Positions 10,899 through 18,578 of a DNA stretch of 64,000 nt are shown here, one piece after another. The first letter of the stretch is position 1. Every line of letters starts with the position of its first letter. The notes beneath the pieces were generated by a model, which did not search any database, was not told the DNA's origin, and saw only the letters and a list, made by a program, of their open reading frames with translations. Position numbers and translations under genes: made by a program. The stretch spans positions 1,612,001 through 1,676,000 of the forward strand of contig NZ_CP051006.1 in the NCBI RefSeq assembly GCF_014673495.1, written 5' to 3'. Origin of the DNA: Streptomyces griseofuscus. GTDB taxonomy: Bacteria > Actinomycetota > Actinomycetes > Streptomycetales > Streptomycetaceae.

Positions 10899-11411
10899 GT
10901 GACGGCGCCGATACGTTCACGCCTGCTCGATTTCGTGGAGGCGGAGCCTGGACCGCCGGGCGGAGGGCTTCCGGAGGAGGGAGCGCGACCGAGGCGTTCG
11001 GCTTTGTCGGACCTGGCGGAGTCGGCGCCCGCACCGCGCGCGGCCTCGGACGACCGGCCCGTACCCCGGCCGGGAGTACCCGCCTACCACACGCCGGTGT
11101 TCGTGCCGGCGCATCCGAGGTCCGTCGTGGCCACGGGCTCGGACGGCCGCCCGGCGCGTGTCCCGTTCGTCGTCTTCGAGCTCTTCGAGCATCCCGCGCA
11201 CGGCATGGCGGCTCTCGCCTTCACCACGCTGGAGAAACTGGTCGAGGCGCTCGGCGAGGCACAGCCCTGGGCGGCCACCTCGCTCGGCCCGCTGGCCGAG
11301 GGCGTGGCCGACCAGGATGTGACGGTCCTGCTGGACCCGCGACTCGCGCCCGGAGAACCCAACTGGCGGCCGGAGGACCTGGCCGCCTACGTACAGGAGG
11401 TACGCCGGTGA
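10899..11411 (+). CDS. SAV_915-like family protein
   Basis: The protein has about 170 residues, with a variable, proline-rich first half. The second half has the pattern VPFVVFELFEHPAHGM...AFTTLEKLVEALGEAQPW, ending in a VTVLLDP strand, which I recognise as the Streptomyces SAV_915-like family. Its function is unknown; such proteins are often encoded beside WXG100-type or secretion genes, as here. The GTG at 10899 has GAAGAGG eight bases upstream; in-frame alternatives are ATG 10869 and GTG 10890. Its stop overlaps the next start by four bases, so it heads the 10899-13531 operon. Confidence 0.6.
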   Translation: MTAPIRSRLLDFVEAEPGPPGGGLPEEGARPRRSALSDLAESAPAPRAASDDRPVPRPGVPAYHTPVFVPAHPRSVVATGSDGRPARVPFVVFELFEHPAHGMAALAFTTLEKLVEALGEAQPWAATSLGPLAEGVADQDVTVLLDPRLAPGEPNWRPEDLAAYVQEVRR

Positions 11412-11713
11412 CGGCCGACTTCAAGGTCATCTACGACGACCTCAGCACGCTCGCGAAGACCTTCCACCACCAGGCCGGCGACTACCGCAAGCTCGCCCCG
11501 GACGTGTCCCCGGCCATCGTCAGCGGCGGCGACCCGGCACTGGACTCCGCGATCAAGGAGGTCGCCGACCTCGTCATCGCCCTGCACACCGGGCTCGCCG
11601 ACCGCATGGACGACCACAGCGACAAGGCCGCCTATGCACGGGACTCCTTCCACCGCCACGACATCGACATCCACGGTCTCTTCTCCGACCTCACCCCGGA
11701 GGACTGGAACTGA
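11408..11713 (+). CDS. Small helical WXG100-like (DUF6317-type) protein
   Basis: The product has 101 residues and is mostly helical and acidic, with no signal peptide or membrane helix. Size, two-helix appearance and placement directly before a WXG-containing protein suggest an ESX/type VII secretion partner of the DUF6317 type. The GTG start overlaps the upstream stop (GTGA) and the stop abuts the next ATG at 11713, so the three genes are translationally coupled. A canonical W-x-G turn is not present; the closest element is the C-terminal EDWN. Confidence 0.55.
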   Translation: MTADFKVIYDDLSTLAKTFHHQAGDYRKLAPDVSPAIVSGGDPALDSAIKEVADLVIALHTGLADRMDDHSDKAAYARDSFHRHDIDIHGLFSDLTPEDWN

Positions 11714-13002
11714 TGGGCGACAGCTGGGTAGGCGGCGACATCGGCGGCCTCCACACCATGGCCACCACGTACAAGAACGCCAAAGAAAAGCTGGAGGGCG
11801 TGGTCAAGCCTCTGAGCAAGGCCGTCGACAAGCTGGCGAGCGACGCGAGCTGGAAGGGCGAGGCGGCCGAGGCATTCCGTTCCATGTGGAGCGAGGACGC
11901 GGTCACGGCCGCCGGTTTCGCCGAACTGGTCCACGCGGCCGGTGAGATCATCGGGACGCTCGCCGACGACCTCACCACGTGCGAGACGTCTCTGCAGAAC
12001 GCCGAGCACGTCGCGGCCCGCAAGGGTGTGGCGACGGACCCCAAGGGCGCCCCGGTGCCGATCATGACGGCGAATCCTCCGAGCGCGGACGACCAGAAGA
12101 CCATCTCCGCGATGAACGAGTACGCGAAGGTGCGCAACGGCATCCTGCACACGGCGCAGCACGCGCGGCTGGTGGCGGCGCAACAGTTGCAGGCGCTGTA
12201 CGACCAGGTGACCAAGAAGGACGACTCCGTGTCCCCCGGGGACAAGGTCACCCTCTACGACGCGCTGCGCGGGCTGTACGCGTACGACGCCGAGGACGCG
12301 CGGGCCGGTGGCAAGAAGGCGCGGGAGAAACTCGACGACGCCAAGCAGGCGGCACAGGACGCCAAGAAGGAGCTGCGCGCCGAGCGCAAGGCGTACCAGA
12401 AGGCGGGCAAGGCACTGCCCAAGGACCTGCCTGCGAAGAGCGCCTACCGGGACGCGGTCACCAAGGTCGACGCGCTGGAGGACGACATCGCCCGCGCCGA
12501 GCACGGCAGCACCAAGTTGCCGTACGACCGCGCCCTGAACGTCAAGCTCGTCGACGCCGCGGAGGCGCTGCGCCTCGGCAAGGGACTTGAGGTGGTTCCG
12601 GACGTGCTCAAGGAACTTCCCGTGCTGGACATCGCCGCGGCCGGTACCTGCGGGCTGCTGGAGGCCAAGGACGACCACGACAAGGGGTGGTCCTGGCAGC
12701 GGTCCATCGCCACCGACGAGGGAGCCAACGTCGGTGGTCTGGTCGTCGGCGGCGTCGTGGCGGGCGCTTTGCTGCCGGCCGAGGCGCCCGCCCTGGCCGT
12801 GGCGGCGGTGGGTGTGGGAGCGGCCGTTCTCGCGACCGGGGTCATCGACCACTCCCTGCACGAGCACTGGAGCGAGGACATCCACGATCACGGGGTGATC
12901 GGCGGCGTCGCAGTGGGCACCGGGCACGTGCTCAGTGACACCGGAAAGGATGTCGGACGTATGGGGAAGGACATCTGGCATGGCGTCAAAAGCATCTTCT
13001 GA
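11713..13002 (+). CDS. WXG100-headed putative secreted effector with hydrophobic C-terminus
   Basis: The 429-residue protein begins with a WXG100-type helical hairpin; the W-x-G turn is the WKG in residues about 56-58. A long charged coiled coil (about 195-270, rich in K, E and A) follows. The last 110 residues are glycine- and alanine-rich with two hydrophobic stretches (about 345-390) and an HDHG-containing tail. This layout resembles toxins exported by type VII systems, but I recognise no catalytic toxin domain. The hydrophobic C-terminus could act on membranes; this is speculation. The gene overlaps the following membrane protein gene by 23 bases. Confidence 0.6.
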   Translation: MGDSWVGGDIGGLHTMATTYKNAKEKLEGVVKPLSKAVDKLASDASWKGEAAEAFRSMWSEDAVTAAGFAELVHAAGEIIGTLADDLTTCETSLQNAEHVAARKGVATDPKGAPVPIMTANPPSADDQKTISAMNEYAKVRNGILHTAQHARLVAAQQLQALYDQVTKKDDSVSPGDKVTLYDALRGLYAYDAEDARAGGKKAREKLDDAKQAAQDAKKELRAERKAYQKAGKALPKDLPAKSAYRDAVTKVDALEDDIARAEHGSTKLPYDRALNVKLVDAAEALRLGKGLEVVPDVLKELPVLDIAAAGTCGLLEAKDDHDKGWSWQRSIATDEGANVGGLVVGGVVAGALLPAEAPALAVAAVGVGAAVLATGVIDHSLHEHWSEDIHDHGVIGGVAVGTGHVLSDTGKDVGRMGKDIWHGVKSIF

Positions 13003-13531
13003 GACGCGTCCGGCGGGAGGCCGAGCCGAGATTCCGTCCCTGCCTCAGCTCGGCACCACCTGGTACGAGCACGGCGCCCGCTATTGGCTGCGCCGCGCCT
13101 GGATCGCCTTCGGTCTCCTCGTCGTGTCGGCTCTCCTGGTGTTCTTCTCGCTGAGTCTCTACGACGGGTTCACCAGCGAGTGGTCGCCGGCCGCGCGGAC
13201 GGCGGCGGACTGGGTTCAGATCGCCGGCTCGTGTATTGCCGTGGTCTGGGGATGGCTGAAGCAGCGCCGGGACCACCGGGCGGGCCTGCTCGATCCGCCC
13301 GGCCCGCTGGACAGCGCCTCCGCGCGGCGCGACCACAACCGGCGTACCCCGGGACTGGTCGCGGCCGGACGCGGCCTCTTGCTCGTGCTCGCCCCGGTCA
13401 TGCCGATGGTGGCGGCCTGGTGCGTCGGCTGGTTCCTGGCCCACCTCACGGTGCGCGAGTACCCGAGCGAGGTCGGTGCCCGCCGCTGGCTGGAGGCGCA
13501 AAAGGGGCGGAGCGGCACGTTCCGAAGGTGA
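12980..13531 (+). CDS. Multi-pass membrane protein of the WXG cluster
   Basis: The protein has about 183 residues with two clear hydrophobic segments (about residues 40-62 and 138-165), a possible third (about 75-92) and basic flanks. No family is recognised. The ATG at 12980 lies inside the end of the upstream gene and has AAGGA a suitable distance before it; earlier in-frame ATGs at 12935 and 12950 are possible. Close coupling to a putative effector with a hydrophobic C-terminus makes an immunity or anchoring role possible, but there is no direct evidence. Confidence 0.6.
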   Translation: MASKASSETRPAGGRAEIPSLPQLGTTWYEHGARYWLRRAWIAFGLLVVSALLVFFSLSLYDGFTSEWSPAARTAADWVQIAGSCIAVVWGWLKQRRDHRAGLLDPPGPLDSASARRDHNRRTPGLVAAGRGLLLVLAPVMPMVAAWCVGWFLAHLTVREYPSEVGARRWLEAQKGRSGTFRR

Positions 13532-13621
13532 GTCCGTGACCGCTCGGACACCCAGCGGGTTCGCGCTTCCACCGCACAGGCAGTCGTGTGACACTGTCGT
13601 CCCCGTCCCCCCTCCCACGAG

Positions 13622-14317
13622 ATGTGCGCCGTGCGTTCTCTGCCTCTGCCGCTCGCCCTCACCGCCCGACTGACCCCGGTCGCGGTCCTCGCCTGCGCCG
13701 GGTGGGCGCTGTCCACCGGCCCCGCCGCGCCCCAGGCGGCCACCGGGCACCGGTCCGGGGCGAGCACACCCGACCGGTCGTCGTCCTCCGCCGCGCCCTC
13801 CGCCTCGGCCGCGGCGAAGACGTACTCCACCGCCTCCTCGCCCTGCTCCGCCGTGTCCGCCTCGATCGTCGGCGACCTGGTACCCGGCGCGAAGCCGGCC
13901 GGCAAGGAGATCCCCTCGACCGACCCGAAGCTGCGCCGCACCTGCTCCTGGAACGCCCTGCACGGCTACGCGTACCACTGGCTCGACATCTCCTACGAGA
14001 TCAGCGGCTCCGCGGACGAGGCCAAGCAGGAGTTCCAGCAGCAGGTGAGCCGGAAGAGCGGCGGCGGGACCGTGCCGGGGCTCGGGGACGGCGCGTACTC
14101 CGTGGTCAACCTGTCCACCGAGGACAAGCAGCAGACCCGCGAGGGCGTGGTGATGGTGCGCGTCTCCAACGCGCTGGTCGTGGTGACGTACAGCGGCAGC
14201 GACTTCGACACCAAGAAGGCGCCGGGGACGGACGAGATCAACAAGGGGGCCATCAAGGTGGCGCGGGCGGCGGTCGGGGCGCTCGGGGGCGGGCAGTCCG
14301 GGTCCGGGTCCGGCTGA
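13622..14317 (+). CDS. Putative lipoprotein, DUF3558-like
   Basis: The product has about 231 residues with an N-terminal hydrophobic signal and a lipobox-like VLAC at about residues 22-25. A serine/alanine-rich linker (residues 50-70) leads to a compact domain with cysteines in SSPCSAV and RRTCSW. The composition and the paired cysteines resemble actinobacterial DUF3558-type lipoproteins, so it is probably exported and membrane-anchored. The start may be ATG 13622 or GTG 13631; neither has a convincing ribosome site. It is convergent with the FHA gene, with 22 bases between stops. Confidence 0.6.
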   Translation: MCAVRSLPLPLALTARLTPVAVLACAGWALSTGPAAPQAATGHRSGASTPDRSSSSAAPSASAAAKTYSTASSPCSAVSASIVGDLVPGAKPAGKEIPSTDPKLRRTCSWNALHGYAYHWLDISYEISGSADEAKQEFQQQVSRKSGGGTVPGLGDGAYSVVNLSTEDKQQTREGVVMVRVSNALVVVTYSGSDFDTKKAPGTDEINKGAIKVARAAVGALGGGQSGSGSG

Positions 14318-14339
14318 TCGTCGTGCTGCCCGCCCTCCG

Positions 14340-14909
14340 CTAGGGCGCCGCGTTAGCGGGTTCCTCCTCGATGCCCCGGACGACGAAGTCGACCTCCGGG
14401 CCGAGGTCGACCCGGTCTCCGTCGCGCAGCCGGACCGGGGAACCCGGTACCAGGACACGGTCGTTGACCCGGGTGCCGTTGCTGGCGCCACGCGGCACCT
14501 CGGTCAGCCAGGCGGCCCCGTCCGGGGTGTGCACGAGGGTCGCGTGCCGGGCCGACACCGTCTCCTCGTCGGCCATGAGTCCGGCCGCCTCGGGGGCCCA
14601 GCTCTCGCTGCGCCCCAGCCGGATCTCCGAGCCGCGCGGTACGTCGAGGTGCCGGCCCCCGCCGCGGAAGACCAGCCGCAGCACACCTCCCGCGAGGCGG
14701 CGCGCCTGCGGGCCCGAGGCGCCGACCGGGTTCAGGCATCCGGGGCACACGCCCGCTCCGGCGGGGACGACGGCGGAACACCGTGCGCAGCGTTCGCCGA
14801 CGGGAGGCGGCGGGGGCGGCGGAGGCGGGGCCTTGACGACCGGGTCGATGACGTCCCAGTCGTCCTCGTCGTCGTACTCCTCGTCGAGGTCGTCAGGCGC
14901 CTGAGGCAT
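14340..14909 (-). CDS. FHA-domain protein with N-terminal zinc ribbon
   Basis: The 189-residue protein has an acidic head (D/E-rich, residues 7-25), a proline run, a zinc ribbon (CARC...CPGC, about 41-58) and a forkhead-associated domain (about 75-180). FHA hallmarks are visible: IRLGRSES, a conserved SARHATL and the SNGTRVN loop. FHA domains bind phosphothreonine, so it is probably the reader for the kinase encoded at the head of this operon. The start overlaps the end of the AAA ATPase gene by 17 bases and has AAGGGGG upstream. It is the last gene of the 21787-14340 operon. Confidence 0.88.
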   Translation of the reverse strand: MPQAPDDLDEEYDDEDDWDVIDPVVKAPPPPPPPPPVGERCARCSAVVPAGAGVCPGCLNPVGASGPQARRLAGGVLRLVFRGGGRHLDVPRGSEIRLGRSESWAPEAAGLMADEETVSARHATLVHTPDGAAWLTEVPRGASNGTRVNDRVLVPGSPVRLRDGDRVDLGPEVDFVVRGIEEEPANAAP

Positions 14910-16893
14910 CCACGGCCCCCTTCTTGATCACCACTGTGGTGTCCACCCGCCCGCTCTCGGTCTCCCGTACGTCGGTCACCACGACCGTGCTGCCCGGCCC
15001 GAGGTCGGGCGCCGCGAACAGCTCCCGGGCCAGCGGGTTGATGAGATGCGTCTCCAGCACCATGCCGATGCCCCGGCCGCCGTTCCACTTGTCCCGTGTG
15101 CAGTGGTCCAGGAGTTCGCGCCGGGCGTTGTCCTCGATCTCCAGGGCGAGCTGGTGCCCCTGGGCCAACTGGCGCTGGATATTGCCCACTTGGAGGTCGA
15201 AGATGCGCTCCGCGATCGGCGTGGAGATGAAGTCGAAGACGACGACATTGCCGCCGATCCGGTTCATCAGCTCCGGACGGCCGATGACCTGCTCGAAGTG
15301 CTTCTTGACGTTGTCCTTGACCGTGGCCTCCAACTCTTTGTAGGGCGTGCCCGGTTCGACGATCCACTCGCGTTCCTTGGTGTCCGGGTCGGTGCGCTGG
15401 ACGCCGAGGTTGGAGGTGAAGATGAGCACGCACTCGCTGAAGTAGGTGGTGACCCCCTGGCCGTCGGTGAGCCGGCCGTCCTCCAGGACCTGGAGGAACT
15501 TGTCGAGGATGCCCTTGTCGGCCTTCTCGATCTCGTCGAAGAGGATGACGCGGAAGGGGTTCTCCCGTACGGCGGAGGTCAGTTCACCACCCGCCTCGTA
15601 GCCGACGTATCCGGGCGGCGCGCCCACCAGCCGGTCGGCGGAGTGCGCGGCCGAGAACTCGCTCATGTCGAAGCGGAGATACGCCTGGTCGCTGTCGAAG
15701 AGCACGGAGGCCACGGCCTTGGCCAGTTCGGTCTTGCCGGTTCCGGTCGGCCCGGCGAAGAACAGCACACCGCGCGGCCGGTGCCCCGGGTTGGTGGCCT
15801 GCGCCCCGGAGAGTCCCAGCGCGGCCCGCTTCAGGATGTCCAGGGTCATCGCCACGGCCGCCTCCTGCCCCAACACCCGCCGGGGGATGGACCGTTCGTT
15901 GGCCGGATCCTCGCCGTCGAGGATGCGCCGGCGGATCTCGCCCCGGCTCCAGGGGTTCTTCTCCACACCGAGCCGGTAGATCCGTACGGCGTCGGGCATG
16001 GCGGTGAACGGCATGCCCCGGGAGCGGGCGAGCTTCACGCTCTCCTCCATGGCCCGCAGGCTCAGTCCGGTGGCCGCCCGGGCGAACGCGCCGACGGACC
16101 GCGCCGCCTCCTCCGCGTCGGTGTCGCCGGACGAGGCAGCGGCGCCGCCCGAGCCCTTCCCGGCGTACCGGCCGTAGCGCTCGCGCAGCAGCCGCGCCAT
16201 CGTCGTACGTTCATCCGCGTCCGGCTCCGGTACGGCGACGGCCCGGATCCGCTCGCTGCCGGAGATCAGCCAGCCCGGTATGTCCCGCTCCCCCTCGGCG
16301 AGCCAGATCACCGGGTTGAACCGGCCCGGCTCGTTCGGCACGACGGGGTTGCCAGTCCAGGGCTCCAACGGCTCGGCCTCGGTGGCGAGTTTGAGGCAGG
16401 CGAGGAAGAAGTCCCGTTCGTCGGGGGTCAGCCGGGACGGGTCGGTGAGCAGGCGGGAGGCGTGGTCGACGACCAGCGCCACCCGCAGCGGCCGCAGCCG
16501 GCGCCCGTCCCGCAGCATCTCCTCGCGCTGCTCCGCCCAGCCGGTGGTGATGTTCCGCATCTGGTCGAGCACCGCCTGGCGTTGGGCGGCGTTCTGGCCG
16601 GGGAACTCGCGCGGGCCCTGGAGCAGTTCCTCCAGGGCGGTCCGGGTCTCCCCGTCCCCGGCCGCCACATGGAATCCGCCCACCTGGTCGCAGAGCACCA
16701 GCGCCTGGTAGCCGATCTCCCGCAGCGGGTTCCACAGCACGTCGAGCAGCGGATGGAACCGGTCCCGGCCGCGCCGGTTCACCAGATGCAGATCGCGGAT
16801 GTTGCCGTGCAGGACGTACTGCGCGTGCACGCCGAGCGTGCCGATCAGCTCCTCCACGAAGGGCGGGAGCCGGTCTTCCTTGGACAGTTCCAT
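14893..16893 (-). CDS. ClpB-like AAA+ ATPase with degenerate first module
   Basis: The 666-residue protein has a complete second AAA+ module with Walker A GPTGTGKT (381-388), FDMSEFS, VGAPPGYVGYE pore-loop region, Walker B VILFDEIEK (449-457), TSNLG sensor and a ClpB/C-type C-terminal subdomain. Residues 1-300 look like another AAA-type fold (YVLHGNIRDL, then RVALVVDHASRLL) without a P-loop. It lacks the Clp N domain and is probably a protein remodelling machine. ATG 16893 follows GGGGGAGGAACG closely. It lies between the coiled-coil gene (65-base gap) and the FHA gene (overlap). Confidence 0.85.
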   Translation of the reverse strand: MELSKEDRLPPFVEELIGTLGVHAQYVLHGNIRDLHLVNRRGRDRFHPLLDVLWNPLREIGYQALVLCDQVGGFHVAAGDGETRTALEELLQGPREFPGQNAAQRQAVLDQMRNITTGWAEQREEMLRDGRRLRPLRVALVVDHASRLLTDPSRLTPDERDFFLACLKLATEAEPLEPWTGNPVVPNEPGRFNPVIWLAEGERDIPGWLISGSERIRAVAVPEPDADERTTMARLLRERYGRYAGKGSGGAAASSGDTDAEEAARSVGAFARAATGLSLRAMEESVKLARSRGMPFTAMPDAVRIYRLGVEKNPWSRGEIRRRILDGEDPANERSIPRRVLGQEAAVAMTLDILKRAALGLSGAQATNPGHRPRGVLFFAGPTGTGKTELAKAVASVLFDSDQAYLRFDMSEFSAAHSADRLVGAPPGYVGYEAGGELTSAVRENPFRVILFDEIEKADKGILDKFLQVLEDGRLTDGQGVTTYFSECVLIFTSNLGVQRTDPDTKEREWIVEPGTPYKELEATVKDNVKKHFEQVIGRPELMNRIGGNVVVFDFISTPIAERIFDLQVGNIQRQLAQGHQLALEIEDNARRELLDHCTRDKWNGGRGIGMVLETHLINPLARELFAAPDLGPGSTVVVTDVRETESGRVDTTVVIKKGAVDASGA

Positions 16894-16958
16894 CGTTCCT
16901 CCCCCTGGCACGCGGAACCGGGCCGCGTGCGGGCATGGTGCTCAGTGGTGCCGGCGGT

Positions 16959-18578
16959 TCAACGGTGTTCCCGGCGGCGCTCGGCACCGTCGACGGTCTT
17001 GTGCAGCGGGCCTGCCCCGCGCGCGTCCGGCGGCGGGGCGGTTTTCCCCCGGAGCGGCTCGTCGAGCGACACGGCGTTCTCCCCCGGTATGCCGGGCAGC
17101 GCCCCCTCGGTCCGTACCTGGAACTCGATGTCGAGCCCCATGTCCTTGATGATCGCCTGGAGTTCGGCGAGCCGTTCGGGGGTCTCCGCGCAGCGGGCGT
17201 CGTCGAGGGCGCGCTGCGCGGGGGTCCGCTCCGGGCCACCCCGGTACATGGCCGCGACCCTCAGCTCGCCGTCGGCCAGGGTCGCCCTGAGCCAGTGATC
17301 GGGCTCCCAGCCGTCCGGCGTCCAGTCGAGACGGATCTCCTGCCCCTCGGGCCGGCCGGCCTCGGTGGGCCCGCCGAACCTCCTGGCCAGTTCCTCGACG
17401 GCCCTGGCGCACTGGTCACGTACATAGATGGTCTCCAGCGCGCAGCGCCGCTCCTCCACGGCGCGTTCGACCAGCTCCAGTTCGTCGCGGGTCAGCGGGA
17501 CCGCGTCGTCCAGGGTCCGGCGCAGCAGTTCCACGGCCTTCGGCGCCGGGGCCAGGTCCTCGGCGCCCTCCGGGGTCTCGTAGACGAGGAAGTCGTAGTG
17601 CAGCGCGGCGCGTTCCTGGGCCTCCCGGGTCAGGCGGGCGTCCTTGTTGGCGTCGCGGACGTACTTTCGGGCCTCGTTGAGATGGATGCGCGCCCTGCGC
17701 GGGTCCTCGGCCGCGCGGCGCACGGCGTGCCGGACGGCTCCCGCGGCGAGTTCGGCGGCCTCGGAGACGGCGTAGGGGTCGAGGCCACCGAGGATCTCCG
17801 CCCCGGCGGCGCGGACCTCGGCGGCGTCCGGTCCTGGGCGGGGGCCGCGGTCGGCGGTCGGCCGGGGCATCCGGCGTTCCTCGGCCTCGGCGGTGCGCTC
17901 AGCGCCGAACCGGTCCAGCGCCCGCCGCCGGCTCGCGCGCAGGGCGTCCTGCCAGGCGTCGTCGCCCTCGTCCAACCGCAGTTCCGCGCCGAGGCGTTGC
18001 TGCTCCCACGCGGCATGCCGCTCCTCCGCGCGGCGCAGGTCCTCCTCGAAACGCGCCAATTGCTGGCGCAGAGCGCCCAGTTGCTCGCCGACCGGCTCCA
18101 GCGGCGGCGGCAGATCGGGGCGCGGCGGGGCCCCGCCCGGGCCGCCCCCGGCGGCGGCCCGGGCCACCCGGGCCGCCAGGGCGCGCCTGCGGGCGTTGAG
18201 CCGTACGGCGGCGAACGCGGCGTCCCGCCACTGCTCGGCGGCCGTCGCGGCCAGCGCCTGCTGCCGTTCCAGACAGCGCTGCTCCTCCCCGGCCCGTACC
18301 GCCGCGGCGGCGAGCGCCCGGGTGGTCAGCAGGGCGGCCCGGCCGACGAGCAGGATCCCGCTGAGCGAGCCGAGCGCCTGGAGCGCGGCGTCGCCGGCCT
18401 GATGCACCAGGTGCTGGACCGCGTCGCCTGCGTGGGAGGAGAGGTGACCGCCCACGCCGTGCGTGTGGAGCATGCCGGTGTGCGGCAGCGTCTGGGCATC
18501 GACGGGCGGCGGGGGCGGCGGAAAGGCCACGGTGGGCGCCACCATGTCCACCATCGGGAAGGCGAGACCCGAACTCAT
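16959..18578 (-). CDS. Coiled-coil/helical protein of the kinase operon
   Basis: The 539-residue protein has no recognised family. It begins with a proline-rich head (FPPPPPPVD), then a short hydrophobic helix (about residues 70-90). Long alanine-, arginine- and glutamate-rich helices follow, with strong coiled-coil character (about 90-240 and 270-420), and then a tail of mixed structure. The ATG overlaps the kinase stop (ATGA, 18575-18578) and has AGGAGG upstream, so it is translationally coupled. It may be a scaffold between kinase and ATPase; that is inference from order alone. Confidence 0.75.
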   Translation of the reverse strand: MSSGLAFPMVDMVAPTVAFPPPPPPVDAQTLPHTGMLHTHGVGGHLSSHAGDAVQHLVHQAGDAALQALGSLSGILLVGRAALLTTRALAAAAVRAGEEQRCLERQQALAATAAEQWRDAAFAAVRLNARRRALAARVARAAAGGGPGGAPPRPDLPPPLEPVGEQLGALRQQLARFEEDLRRAEERHAAWEQQRLGAELRLDEGDDAWQDALRASRRRALDRFGAERTAEAEERRMPRPTADRGPRPGPDAAEVRAAGAEILGGLDPYAVSEAAELAAGAVRHAVRRAAEDPRRARIHLNEARKYVRDANKDARLTREAQERAALHYDFLVYETPEGAEDLAPAPKAVELLRRTLDDAVPLTRDELELVERAVEERRCALETIYVRDQCARAVEELARRFGGPTEAGRPEGQEIRLDWTPDGWEPDHWLRATLADGELRVAAMYRGGPERTPAQRALDDARCAETPERLAELQAIIKDMGLDIEFQVRTEGALPGIPGENAVSLDEPLRGKTAPPPDARGAGPLHKTVDGAERRREHR

